Part shown: positions 1-5,677 of the stretch, piece by piece
Numbering within the stretch: the stretch's first letter is position 1
How the letters are laid out: each line of letters starts with the position of its first letter
Notes under the pieces: model-generated
The model's database searches: none
Told to the model about the DNA's origin: nothing
Seen by the model: the letters and a program-made list of their open reading frames with translations, nothing else
Source of the DNA: Bacillota bacterium
GTDB taxonomy: Bacteria; Bacillota; Bacilli; Lactobacillales; Enterococcaceae
DNA: 7,023 bases
Direction of reading: 5' to 3'
Assembly (NCBI GenBank): GCA_023389005.1
Contig: JAEWFE010000222.1
Span: 1 to 7,023, forward strand
Position numbers and translations under genes: made by a program

Positions 1-749
1 CTAACCTTTTTAAATAGACTCTGGCTGACAAAAACAGCTAGTACTATTAACAAAATAATTTCTATACTTTGTTCAAACATAACTATCTGTAAACGACTAT
101 CTGAGAAAAATTGCGAACCATAAAAGACAGTACCTGGAATAAAATCTCTAATTACCGTTATACCTGAACATAATGAAATTAAAATCGAGATTACTAACGA
201 TATCATAACAGATATAATGGCAGAAAACTTTATCGATAGAACAAAAGTCAATAGACAAAGTATCATTTGTAACAATAATGTAAAAAGGCTTAATAATATT
301 TCTACATAATCATTTTGAAATGTACCTAAGCCATTTCCAAAACGAGTATTATTAATAAATAGCATATATGACAATATACTTACTAACTGAAAGACAAGGA
401 AATACGCCAAGTTAAGCAAGACAATAGTTAACATTCTTGCATAGACTATTTTTTTCCTGTTGGCCACTCTTGTCACCTCATATACCAAACTTCCATTTTT
501 CAACTCACGTCCCAACGAGCACGATAGATATGTCATAACTAAAATTGGCAAATAAAATCCATAAACAAATTGCCACATACTTTGTGGATAGGTCAACAAG
601 CTAAATGCAGAGTCAGCAATTTTCATTGATTTTAGATTCAAAGATACCATGAACGCAAAGACAAATGGAATTAATGATAAAGCCCCAATCGCTAAGACAC
701 TTCTATTTTTCCATAATTTATATAATTCTGCATAAATTAGATTAATCAT
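1..749 (-). CDS. ABC-2 type transporter permease (3' end beyond window)
   Basis: Integral membrane subunit of an ABC exporter, partner of the ATPase encoded just upstream. I translated the minus strand from the ATG at 749-747; the frame stays open for 249 codons to the window edge, so the stop lies outside, probably within a few codons because such permeases are about 250 residues long. Hydrophobic segments lie near residues 17-36, 60-78, 103-130, 150-172, 174-198 and 227-245, giving the six-helix pattern of the ABC-2 family. Residues 79-100 (LGRELKNGSLVYE, then a basic stretch RVANRKK) match the typical cytoplasmic loop of that family after helix 2. An AAAGGAG site sits in the last codons of the ATPase gene, and only one base separates that gene's stop from this start, so the two are translationally coupled. 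Likely role is export of, or self-protection against, the small peptides of the same operon; the substrate is inferred from context. Confidence 0.85.
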   Translation of the reverse strand, partial: MINLIYAELYKLWKNRSVLAIGALSLIPFVFAFMVSLNLKSMKIADSAFSLLTYPQSMWQFVYGFYLPILVMTYLSCSLGRELKNGSLVYEVTRVANRKKIVYARMLTIVLLNLAYFLVFQLVSILSYMLFINNTRFGNGLGTFQNDYVEILLSLFTLLLQMILCLLTFVLSIKFSAIISVMISLVISILISLCSGITVIRDFIPGTVFYGSQFFSDSRLQIVMFEQSIEIILLIVLAVFVSQSLFKKV

Positions 750-750
750 T

Positions 751-1620
751 TTATTCTCCTTTATCTAAAAACAATTGATTCACAATGTTAATTTGTTGAA
801 ATTTAACATTCAATTCTTGATTATAAGCAGCTTTTAAAACAACATTCAGCACATCTTGACTTATGACATATATATTCTTCCCCTCAACTCTAATATTATC
901 AGAATCACTGAGTTCTAATTCAGATAAAAATTTTTGCACATCTGCAGCATCAAGTCCTAATGATACTTTATAAGCAGTTTGTTTACCTAGTACTTCTTTT
1001 TGAATAACTCCTGAATCTAAAATCATATATCGATCAATTATATCTTCAATTTCTGATAGCTGATGAGAGGATAATAAGATCGCCACTCCTGAATTTGCAA
1101 TCTCTCTTAGGTAATGTTTAAATTCTTGTATTGTTTTAATATCTAAGCCTAATAAAGGCTCATCTAAAATTAATAACTTACGAGGCCTTATCATTGCCAT
1201 TGCCAAACGTAACCTTTGTTTCATGCCATAAGAGTATGATTTAATCGGTTTGTTATCTACATTTAGCAATACTCGAGCTAACATGTCCTCTATTTGCTGT
1301 TTACTATACCGTTCTCCTTCATATATCCCCATTAACTCCAAACTCTGATAAGCACTCAGATATTCAAAAAGCTCAGTATCTAACAAATAACCTATTTGTT
1401 TCATCATCATTTGGTTATGTTGAAAATTTTTGACACCATTAAAGATAATTTTGCCTGAATCTATATTGTGTAAACCCAAAATCGCCCTAATTAACGTGGT
1501 TTTTCCTGCACCATTTTCACCTACAAAACCAACAATTTCTCCAGATTCTACAGACAAAGAAACATCCTTTAAAACAACATCATCCCCATAACTTTTCTTA
1601 ACAGACTTGACTTCGAGCAT
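751..1620 (-). CDS. ABC transporter ATP-binding protein
   Basis: Cytoplasmic ATPase (289 residues) that powers the adjacent ABC-2 permease. Visible motifs: Walker A GENGAGKTT at residues 34-42, signature SYGMKQR at 130-136, Walker B LLILDEP at 149-155 and the switch histidine in SSH at 184-186. About 85 residues follow the nucleotide-binding core, as in BcrA-like and other bacteriocin self-protection ATPases. The frame is open up to an ATG at 1668, but that codon lies inside a hairpin and has no ribosome site. The ATG at 1620 is preceded by GGGGAGG with a 7-base gap and gives the normal family start MLEVKSVKKSYG. It is the fifth gene of the minus-strand operon, directly after the peptide genes, so a role in handling those peptides (immunity or secretion) is the natural inference. 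A housekeeping drug exporter is less likely given the neighbours. Confidence 0.93.
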   Translation of the reverse strand: MLEVKSVKKSYGDDVVLKDVSLSVESGEIVGFVGENGAGKTTLIRAILGLHNIDSGKIIFNGVKNFQHNQMMMKQIGYLLDTELFEYLSAYQSLELMGIYEGERYSKQQIEDMLARVLLNVDNKPIKSYSYGMKQRLRLAMAMIRPRKLLILDEPLLGLDIKTIQEFKHYLREIANSGVAILLSSHQLSEIEDIIDRYMILDSGVIQKEVLGKQTAYKVSLGLDAADVQKFLSELELSDSDNIRVEGKNIYVISQDVLNVVLKAAYNQELNVKFQQINIVNQLFLDKGE

Positions 1621-1652
1621 CCTGCTTCCTCCCCTATAGATATTAAATAAAA

Positions 1653-1713
1653 AATAAAATTCGAACATTCATAACAAATACATCTTTGTTTGTCCGAACA
1701 CCCGAATTTTATT
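1653..1713 (-). terminator. Long hairpin between peptide genes and transporter genes
   Basis: An 11-base arm at 1653-1663 (AATAAAATTCG) is perfectly complementary to 1703-1713. Inside it, 1673-1678 (AACAAA) pairs with 1685-1690 (TTTGTT) around a 6-base loop. On the minus strand the structure is followed by a T-rich run. It lies after the stop of the second peptide gene and before the ATPase ribosome site, where it could act as a leaky terminator or as a processing/stabilising hairpin giving more peptide mRNA than transporter mRNA. The stem is AU-rich, so termination strength is uncertain. Confidence 0.6.
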
Positions 1714-1740
1714 ACTTTTTTGCACCACTAAAAATTTTTC

Positions 1741-1833
1741 TTACCAAATCCAACGTCCACGACGATTTTTCTTACCAATTTGAACATCAAAAATCCAAAT
1801 CTTTAAAGAAATAGAGTTTAATAATTTTACCAT
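1741..1833 (-). CDS. Leaderless bacteriocin-like peptide, copy B (30 aa)
   Basis: Small gene encoding a 30-residue peptide that begins MVKLLNSISLKIW and ends KKNRRGRWIW. The N-terminal half is hydrophobic/amphipathic, the C-terminal third strongly basic; net charge is about +6 (7 Lys/Arg, 1 Asp), with Trp at 13, 28 and 30. There is no Cys, no double-glycine leader and no Sec signal, so if secreted it leaves unprocessed, like leaderless class II bacteriocins. The start follows GAGGG (1848-1844) with a 10-base gap, weaker than for copy A. It differs from copy A only at residue 29 (Ile for Val). The C-terminal K22-x3-G26-x3-W30 recalls the LsbB-family motif KxxxGxxPWE with Pro replaced and Glu missing; LsbB is also 30 residues long. 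That it is a real gene is well supported by conservation between the copies; antimicrobial function is inferred. Confidence 0.8.
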   Translation of the reverse strand: MVKLLNSISLKIWIFDVQIGKKNRRGRWIW

Positions 1834-1909
1834 TATTCTAATTCCCTCGCTTTCAATAATATATTGTTGGAATAACTGATGCATTTATCTGCATATAATC
1901 CCACCAATT

Positions 1910-2002
1910 CTACCACACCCAACGTCCACGGCGATTTTTCTTACCGATTTGAACATCAAAAATCCAAATCTTTAAAGAAATAGAGTTTAGTAATTTCACC
2001 AT
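1910..2002 (-). CDS. Leaderless bacteriocin-like peptide, copy A (30 aa)
   Basis: First of two tandem peptide genes; 30 residues, beginning MVKLLNSISLKIW and ending KKNRRGRWVW, then TAG. It has an excellent ribosome site, AGGAGG at 2017-2012, 9 bases before the ATG and 20 bases after the stop of the upstream membrane-protein gene. It differs from copy B at six codons including the stop: V2, L5, I19 and R24 are synonymous changes, residue 29 is Val instead of Ile, and the stop is TAG instead of TAA. That pattern shows selection on the protein. Composition fits a membrane-active or receptor-targeted cationic peptide: hydrophobic N-terminal half, basic glycine-containing C-terminus with aromatic end. 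No leader or modification enzyme is seen nearby. An alternative role as a signalling peptide is possible, but two copies with strong translation signals beside immunity-type genes favour a bacteriocin. Confidence 0.82.
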   Translation of the reverse strand: MVKLLNSISLKIWIFDVQIGKKNRRGRWVW

Positions 2003-2022
2003 ATTTCCACCCCTCCTCTAAT

Positions 2023-2427
2023 TCATTTTCTGGCTTTTTTTATAAAAAATCTGACTAATAAACTAATCGCTACAACAGTAACGAACGTATTAATAACAGA
2101 TACCAGATCCATATTAATATTACTTATATTTATCCCCTCAACATCAGTAACCTCTATCAGTTGGTGGAAATTGATAATATCCAAATAATATACACCAGTA
2201 TAAAATAACGTGATAACGCTGCTGCATAAAATTATTTTAAATATTAAAAACTTATCTCTTATTGTTATCAAGCCTACCCCAATAGATAATATCAACACAG
2301 GAACTAAATAAAACAGCATTAAAAAAGAAAATATATTTAAGTATTGTTGAAAAAAAATACTCCCAACAATCAACAAAATACTTATCACCATAAAAATAAT
2401 ACCAAGCACCTTATATCTATTTTGCAT
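2023..2427 (-). CDS. Small four-helix membrane protein, putative immunity protein
   Basis: A 134-residue integral membrane protein that I do not recognise as a named family. Hydrophobic segments at about residues 7-27, 31-55, 60-82 and 106-128; a short polar loop at 91-106 (around EVTDVEGINISN) would lie outside the membrane, and the C-terminus is basic (KKARK). The start ATG at 2427 has AAGGAG at 2441-2436, overlapping the stop of the upstream CPBP gene, so the two genes are coupled, 12 bases apart. It lies directly before the two peptide genes. A small multi-helix protein in this position is typical of bacteriocin immunity or accessory export proteins. That role comes from context only; nothing in the sequence shows catalysis. 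Confidence 0.78.
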   Translation of the reverse strand: MQNRYKVLGIIFMVISILLIVGSIFFQQYLNIFSFLMLFYLVPVLILSIGVGLITIRDKFLIFKIILCSSVITLFYTGVYYLDIINFHQLIEVTDVEGINISNINMDLVSVINTFVTVVAISLLVRFFIKKARK

Positions 2428-2439
2428 TTTTTCATCTCC

Positions 2440-3090
2440 TTACAACCATATAATGTTAATAATCATGTCATACATAAAATGTATCGAAATTGGATAATTT
2501 ATGTTTTTGGTTTTCTTATATATTATAGATAACAACCCACCTGCTGGGAATCGAACTAATAAATTCAAAATCAATGGCAATCCACTATGAAACAAAAACG
2601 CGAAAAGTAATGACTGTACAATTGTTGCAGTAATTTTTTTAAATTGTGTCTCTAAAATTTTTTGTATGTAACATCGAAATAACAATTCTTCGCTAAATGA
2701 TACAATCAAGTATTTTATACCAAGTAGCAACATCATTATCGTATTCTTATGTCCGAAATATAAATTAATAAAAAACAAAACTAGGAGCATAACACATACT
2801 AACTTCACAGACCACTTCATATTGGAAATGATTTCTTCATTCCATTTTGGATAGCACTTATCAATATAACAATAAGGAAATACACCCACGCATATTAAAA
2901 TAGAATATGAATATACAAATTCATAATTACTAAATATTATTAAACCTAAAAGAATTGATATTCCTAGTAACAAAAAGCTTCCAAAAGTTAAAATAATTAT
3001 ATCAACAAACTTTCGTTTATCATATCTACTGTCCAATACAATCTCCTTCCAAAAAATTAGTTCTCTAATTGATAAGATGAATTCTTTCAT
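2440..3090 (-). CDS. CPBP-family intramembrane metalloprotease-like protein
   Basis: First gene of the minus-strand operon; 216 residues with several membrane helices. CPBP (Abi) features: motif 1 EELLFR at residues 134-139, His168 in the motif 2 region, and HFMYD at 204-208 matching motif 3 Hxxx(N/D). Motif 2 normally reads FxxxH, but here the residue four before His168 is Ala, with Phe at three and five before it, a mild departure. CPBP proteins are common in bacteriocin loci, where they serve as self-immunity proteins or process peptides. The ATG at 3090 has only a poor ribosome site. A TTG at 3036-3034 (codon 19) has a perfect AAGGAG 6 bases upstream and would give a 198-residue protein starting just before the first membrane helix, so the true start is uncertain. 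No frameshift or truncation is visible. Confidence 0.88.
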   Translation of the reverse strand: MKEFILSIRELIFWKEIVLDSRYDKRKFVDIIILTFGSFLLLGISILLGLIIFSNYEFVYSYSILICVGVFPYCYIDKCYPKWNEEIISNMKWSVKLVCVMLLVLFFINLYFGHKNTIMMLLLGIKYLIVSFSEELLFRCYIQKILETQFKKITATIVQSLLFAFLFHSGLPLILNLLVRFPAGGLLSIIYKKTKNINYPISIHFMYDMIINIIWL

Positions 3091-3173
3091 TTTTTACAAT
3101 ATTCATCTTAATGGAAAAGGCTTTAATTCATATCAGTTTGATGTAATAGCCTAAGCTTTTTAATCCTTGATAA

Positions 3174-3226
3174 GTAGTGTCGTCACTACATATAATATCG
3201 GAGCAAACCTATGCTCATAATGTATC
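3174..3226 (-). promoter_or_regulatory. Leader region of the peptide operon with two small hairpins
   Basis: Between the predicted start of transcription (about 3225) and the CPBP gene lies a leader of about 135 bases. It can form GAGCA/TGCTC (3201-3205 with 3212-3216, 6-base loop), extended outward by CGAT/ATCG pairing across a bulge, and GTAGTG/CACTAC (3174-3179 with 3184-3189, 4-base loop). Neither is followed by a clear T run, so they look more like leader structure than terminators. Function unknown. Confidence 0.35.
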
Positions 3227-3231
3227 CGATT

Positions 3232-3289
3232 ATCATATAAGCTTCAATAATCTATCCCCTGAACAACACAAAATAAGCGGTAAACAACA
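3232..3289 (-). promoter_or_regulatory. Predicted regulator-dependent promoter of the peptide operon
   Basis: On the minus strand two identical TGTTGTT half-sites (3289-3283 and 3268-3262) are spaced 21 bases apart, the two-turn spacing known for LytTR regulators such as those of plantaricin loci. Exactly 24 bases after the second comes TATGAT (3237-3232), a 5/6 match to the -10 box. The hexamer 17 bases before it (AGGGGA) is no -35 box, as expected for an activator-dependent promoter. The same layout recurs before the small peptide gene at 5595. Confidence 0.6.
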
Positions 3290-3352
3290 TGATAAATTCG
3301 ACTAAAATTCCCCCAAATAACAATCTAATTCATGTCCAAGCATTGAAAACAT

Positions 3353-3392
3353 ATTAAATTATCATTACGCTATCACAAATTAAATTATCATT
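3353..3392 (+). repeat. 14-bp direct repeat overlapping the regulator promoter
   Basis: ATTAAATTATCATT occurs perfectly at 3353-3366 and 3379-3392, a period of 26 bases. The second copy runs into the -35 box of the promoter for the response regulator, and a further TATCA core lies at 3371. The position suggests an operator for an unidentified protein. An AT-rich upstream promoter element is the simpler alternative. It does not share the TGTTGTT sequence of the other two promoters. Confidence 0.6.
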
Positions 3393-3419
3393 GTGAAAGC
3401 TAATTACAAGTATTATAAT
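3391..3419 (+). promoter_or_regulatory. Promoter of the regulator/kinase operon
   Basis: TTGTGA (3391-3396), a 17-base spacer and a perfect TATAAT (3414-3419) lie 32 bases before the start codon of the response regulator. The boxes are good enough for unaided sigma-A transcription, so basal production of the two-component system is likely. Confidence 0.75.
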
Positions 3420-3451
3420 AAAGGTATACAGCTATTAACGAGGTGATTCGA

Positions 3452-4186
3452 ATGATTTTTGCAATCTGCGATGACGAACGACTTTTTCAAGAAACATTAG
3501 AAAAACAATTATATTCTCTATGCAAAAAAATAAAAATTGATGTAACTATATTAAAATTTAATAATGGCCAAGAAGTCCTTAATTACATAACTAAACCTCA
3601 TTCCACCTCCATTGATATGCTATTTTTAGACATTGATATGCCAGAAATGGACGGACTCACATTAAAAGATAAGTTAAGCAATCAAAAATTAGTACGATAT
3701 ATCGTCTTTACTACAAACCATCAAGAACATATATATGAGGCCTTTGGTACAAAAACATTAGGCTTTTTAAACAAACCTACAAATGATTTTGACTTAGAGA
3801 AGAAAATTCAACAATACCTGCAAATCACTGAAAAAGAAAAAGTGCTTGAATTTACCGATATCTTTAATGTTATTCATCGTCATTCTTTGGATGAATTTGT
3901 GTACTTCAAAGTAGATGATCGCTATATCGAAGTACACTTAGTAAATAAAAAAAACAATTTTCTGATTTTAAGTCGAATGAAGGATTTAGAACAAAAATTT
4001 GTAGAACTACCTTTCATCAGATGCCATAAATCGTATATTATTTCATTAATACAGTCGGAAAAAATTACTGTAACCTCAGCTAGCTTATCTAACCAAGAAA
4101 CCATTCCTGTAGGGCGAAGATTCTATCCAAAATTAAAAGAAGCTTATTTTGCATTTAGGAGAGATTTGGTATGGAGAAACATTTAA
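3452..4186 (+). CDS. LytTR-family response regulator (AgrA/PlnC type)
   Basis: Cytoplasmic DNA-binding response regulator, 244 residues. Receiver domain at residues 1-125: acidic pair D7-D8, phosphoacceptor D60 in LFLDIDMPEMDG, switch Thr in VFTTN at 85-89 and conserved K108 in NKP. LytTR DNA-binding domain at about 140-240, with the characteristic RCHKSYI (190-196) and IPVGRR (218-223). A GTG at 3443 is in frame, but it overlaps the ribosome site AGGTGA (3441-3446), which sits 5 bases before the ATG at 3452; the ATG also gives the normal family start MIFAICDDE. The gene overlaps the kinase gene by 16 bases. The family binds paired 9-base-type repeats spaced 21 bases, matching the half-site pairs found upstream of 3232 and 5544, which are its probable targets. 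No degenerate key residue is seen. Confidence 0.95.
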   Translation: MIFAICDDERLFQETLEKQLYSLCKKIKIDVTILKFNNGQEVLNYITKPHSTSIDMLFLDIDMPEMDGLTLKDKLSNQKLVRYIVFTTNHQEHIYEAFGTKTLGFLNKPTNDFDLEKKIQQYLQITEKEKVLEFTDIFNVIHRHSLDEFVYFKVDDRYIEVHLVNKKNNFLILSRMKDLEQKFVELPFIRCHKSYIISLIQSEKITVTSASLSNQETIPVGRRFYPKLKEAYFAFRRDLVWRNI

Positions 4187-5478
4187 TTCCCTTTTTATGG
4201 GACTTATTAAGAATATTTTTCGATGGTAGCGCTTGTTTATTAGGGTATCAAATTCTAGGGGGATTTTCTTTTTCTAAAAATATAACTAAATGGTTACTGG
4301 TAACAGGTGGCATGATAACTATTTATTTCCTTTTTCTTGATACTTTATCGCCAATTTATAAAAATCCCTTGTGTATATTACTTTTTTCATTAATTCATCT
4401 ATTAGTTGAACCACCCAATCGCAAACGTGCCCTAGCAATCTATCCGTTTATCTACCTAGCAACTTCAGCTATTTCAGTGACATTATTGATGTTTGAAGGA
4501 ATTTTAATAAACGGAAAAATCATTCATTTGATTTATAGTGATTTTTATTCTTTTCTACTTTTAAATGCCTGTATGCTTTCCATTCTATTCGGCATTTTAT
4601 ATTACCGTAAGAAATACAATGCCAATCCAATTGTATTAACTATCAGGCAATATATCATTTTCTACACAACAGTTTTTGCAACACTTATGATTCTTGGTGC
4701 TTGGCAATACATTGCCATTCATCTTGACACTTCAAGAATATTTGTAGCTCTTGGCAGTTGTACTTCTATTGCTTGTCTACTACTTCTATATTTAGTTGTT
4801 TACCAAGCATTCTTAAATACAAATCGGCGCTTATTAGAGGAAAAACAAAGATTACAAGATAAATTTTATCAAATGCAGCAGGAATATTTAAAAAATAAAA
4901 TCAAACAAGATAAGCAACTCAGAAAATTTCGTCATGACTACCAAGCGCATATGATTATCTTAAACACACTTATCGAAAAGCAGGACTATACTGTTCTAAA
5001 AAATTATCTAAAAAAAATGAACGAATATTCGTTACTCGAAAATCAAAAAAGATATACTGGTAATTTGATTATAGATTCTTTACTAGAAAATTCATTGGGT
5101 CAAGCCAAAAGTAGAGGAATCAAGGTAACAATTTATGGGCATTTACCACTTGAACTAGAAACCGATTCTTATGATTTAAGCATTGTTTTCTACAATTTAT
5201 TCAAAAACGCCTTAGAAGCAGCCGAGAAAATGCCAGTAAATCAGCGGTGGATTGAAATTACAGTCAGTGAATTTACCAAATGTCGTCCTTATCTAAGTAT
5301 AGTCAATCCCGTGAATCACCCAATTAAAATTGAGGACAACACAATTGTTACCTCTAAACATGATACAATTAATCATGGATTGGGACTCAGAAATGTCAAA
5401 GATATTTCTAAAAAATACGATAATCAATTCAATTTATTTTATAAACAAGGAACTGTTATTGCTGAAATTTTCCTTTAG
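4171..5478 (+). CDS. AgrC-like peptide-sensing histidine kinase (HPK10, GHKL)
   Basis: Membrane sensor kinase, 435 residues, partner of the upstream LytTR regulator. Residues 1-212 are hydrophobic with about six to seven helices, the sensor domain that binds a peptide signal in this family. A charged coiled-coil linker follows at 215-250. The H box is RKFRHDYQAH with H255 as the phosphorylated histidine, the RHDY form typical of the HPK10 subfamily. The ATPase domain shows N box NLFKNALEAAEK (342-353, catalytic-site N346) and G box NHGLGLRNV (401-409). Length is normal for AgrC, PlnB and BlpH relatives. The ATG at 4171 has AGGAGA 8 bases upstream, inside the regulator gene, so translation is coupled. 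The ligand is not certain; the 19-residue peptide encoded just downstream (5595) is the obvious candidate. Confidence 0.95.
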   Translation: MEKHLIPFLWDLLRIFFDGSACLLGYQILGGFSFSKNITKWLLVTGGMITIYFLFLDTLSPIYKNPLCILLFSLIHLLVEPPNRKRALAIYPFIYLATSAISVTLLMFEGILINGKIIHLIYSDFYSFLLLNACMLSILFGILYYRKKYNANPIVLTIRQYIIFYTTVFATLMILGAWQYIAIHLDTSRIFVALGSCTSIACLLLLYLVVYQAFLNTNRRLLEEKQRLQDKFYQMQQEYLKNKIKQDKQLRKFRHDYQAHMIILNTLIEKQDYTVLKNYLKKMNEYSLLENQKRYTGNLIIDSLLENSLGQAKSRGIKVTIYGHLPLELETDSYDLSIVFYNLFKNALEAAEKMPVNQRWIEITVSEFTKCRPYLSIVNPVNHPIKIEDNTIVTSKHDTINHGLGLRNVKDISKKYDNQFNLFYKQGTVIAEIFL

Positions 5479-5491
5479 TCTTTATCTTAAC

Positions 5492-5549
5492 TGTCATTCA
5501 CCACAGATTTAATGTTGTTGAGCAAACTCCTCCTAGTCAAAAATATAGA
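5492..5549 (+). promoter_or_regulatory. Predicted regulator-dependent promoter of the small peptide gene
   Basis: TGTCATT (5492-5498) and TGTTGTT (5513-5519) are spaced 21 bases apart. Exactly 24 bases after the second lies TATAGA (5544-5549), a plausible -10 box, and no -35 box is present (AGCAAA at the expected place). Half-site, spacing and missing -35 repeat the arrangement at the operon promoter on the other strand (3232-3289). The transcript would start near 5556, about 40 bases before the peptide start. The first half-site matches only 5 of 7 bases. Confidence 0.55.
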
Positions 5550-5594
5550 AGTTGCTAAACTAGTCATATCAAGAACTAGCAGGGGGGAATGGTT

Positions 5595-5654
5595 ATGATG
5601 TTATGGATAAATGATTTTACTTGGATTATTGAATGGTTTCGAGGAAAAAAGTAA
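5595..5654 (+). CDS. Trp-rich 19-aa peptide, candidate pheromone or leaderless bacteriocin
   Basis: A mini-gene 116 bases after the kinase gene, encoding MMLWINDFTWIIEWFRGKK and ending in TAA. Three Trp, a hydrophobic core and a basic end (RGKK) make a short amphipathic peptide with net charge about +1. There is no Cys (so not AgrD-like), no double-glycine leader and no signal peptide. The ribosome site AGGGGG (5581-5586) is 8 bases before the ATG at 5595. An ATG at 5589 is in frame and would add Met-Val, but lies too close to that site; the ATG at 5598 is also possible. Evidence for a real gene: strong ribosome site, own regulated-type promoter (5492-5549), a terminator at 5678-5712, and a position right after regulator and kinase where such loci encode their inducing peptide. 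Acting as the kinase ligand is inference; it could instead be a third antimicrobial peptide. Confidence 0.62.
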   Translation: MMLWINDFTWIIEWFRGKK

Positions 5655-5677
5655 GTTGGCTATTTCAATTAGAAAGA

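Larger units (their letters stand above)
1741..2002 (-). repeat. Tandem duplication of the peptide gene
   Basis: The coding units 1910-2002 and 1741-1833 are direct repeats with a period of 169 bases, differing at 7 of 93 positions. The similarity stops close to the ATG: the ribosome sites and the 76-base spacer do not match. The spacer holds a small TGCA-loop-TGCA palindrome and no promoter I could recognise. Confidence 0.9.

Noticed and set aside
1621..1668. N-terminal extension of the ABC ATPase from the ATG at 1668
   Set aside because: The ATG lies in the right arm of the hairpin with no ribosome site, while the ATG at 1620 has GGGGAGG at 7 bases and gives the family-typical start.
2344..2532. 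62-codon plus-strand reading frame
   Set aside because: It lies antisense across the junction of two well-supported minus-strand genes, has no ribosome site, and its protein is low-complexity, rich in Asn, His and Tyr.
3120..3165. Imperfect stem around GGCT...AGCC followed by TTTTT on the plus strand
   Set aside because: The stem needs several bulges and mismatches, and no plus-strand transcript is expected to end there; not convincing as a terminator.
3188..3238. 16-codon minus-strand ORF in the operon leader (starts MIIGYIM)
   Set aside because: It would start within the predicted -10 box, upstream of the expected transcript start, and has no ribosome site.
3922..4104. 60-codon minus-strand frame inside the response regulator
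   Set aside because: Antisense to the conserved LytTR domain; no ribosome site or recognisable product.
5330..5512. 60-codon plus-strand frame overlapping the kinase 3' end
   Set aside because: A shifted frame over the kinase G box; its ATG has no ribosome site and its product resembles no protein I know.
5595..5654. AgrD-type cyclic autoinducer
   Set aside because: The peptide has no cysteine or serine for thiolactone/lactone formation, no acidic C-terminal tail, and there is no AgrB gene in the window.
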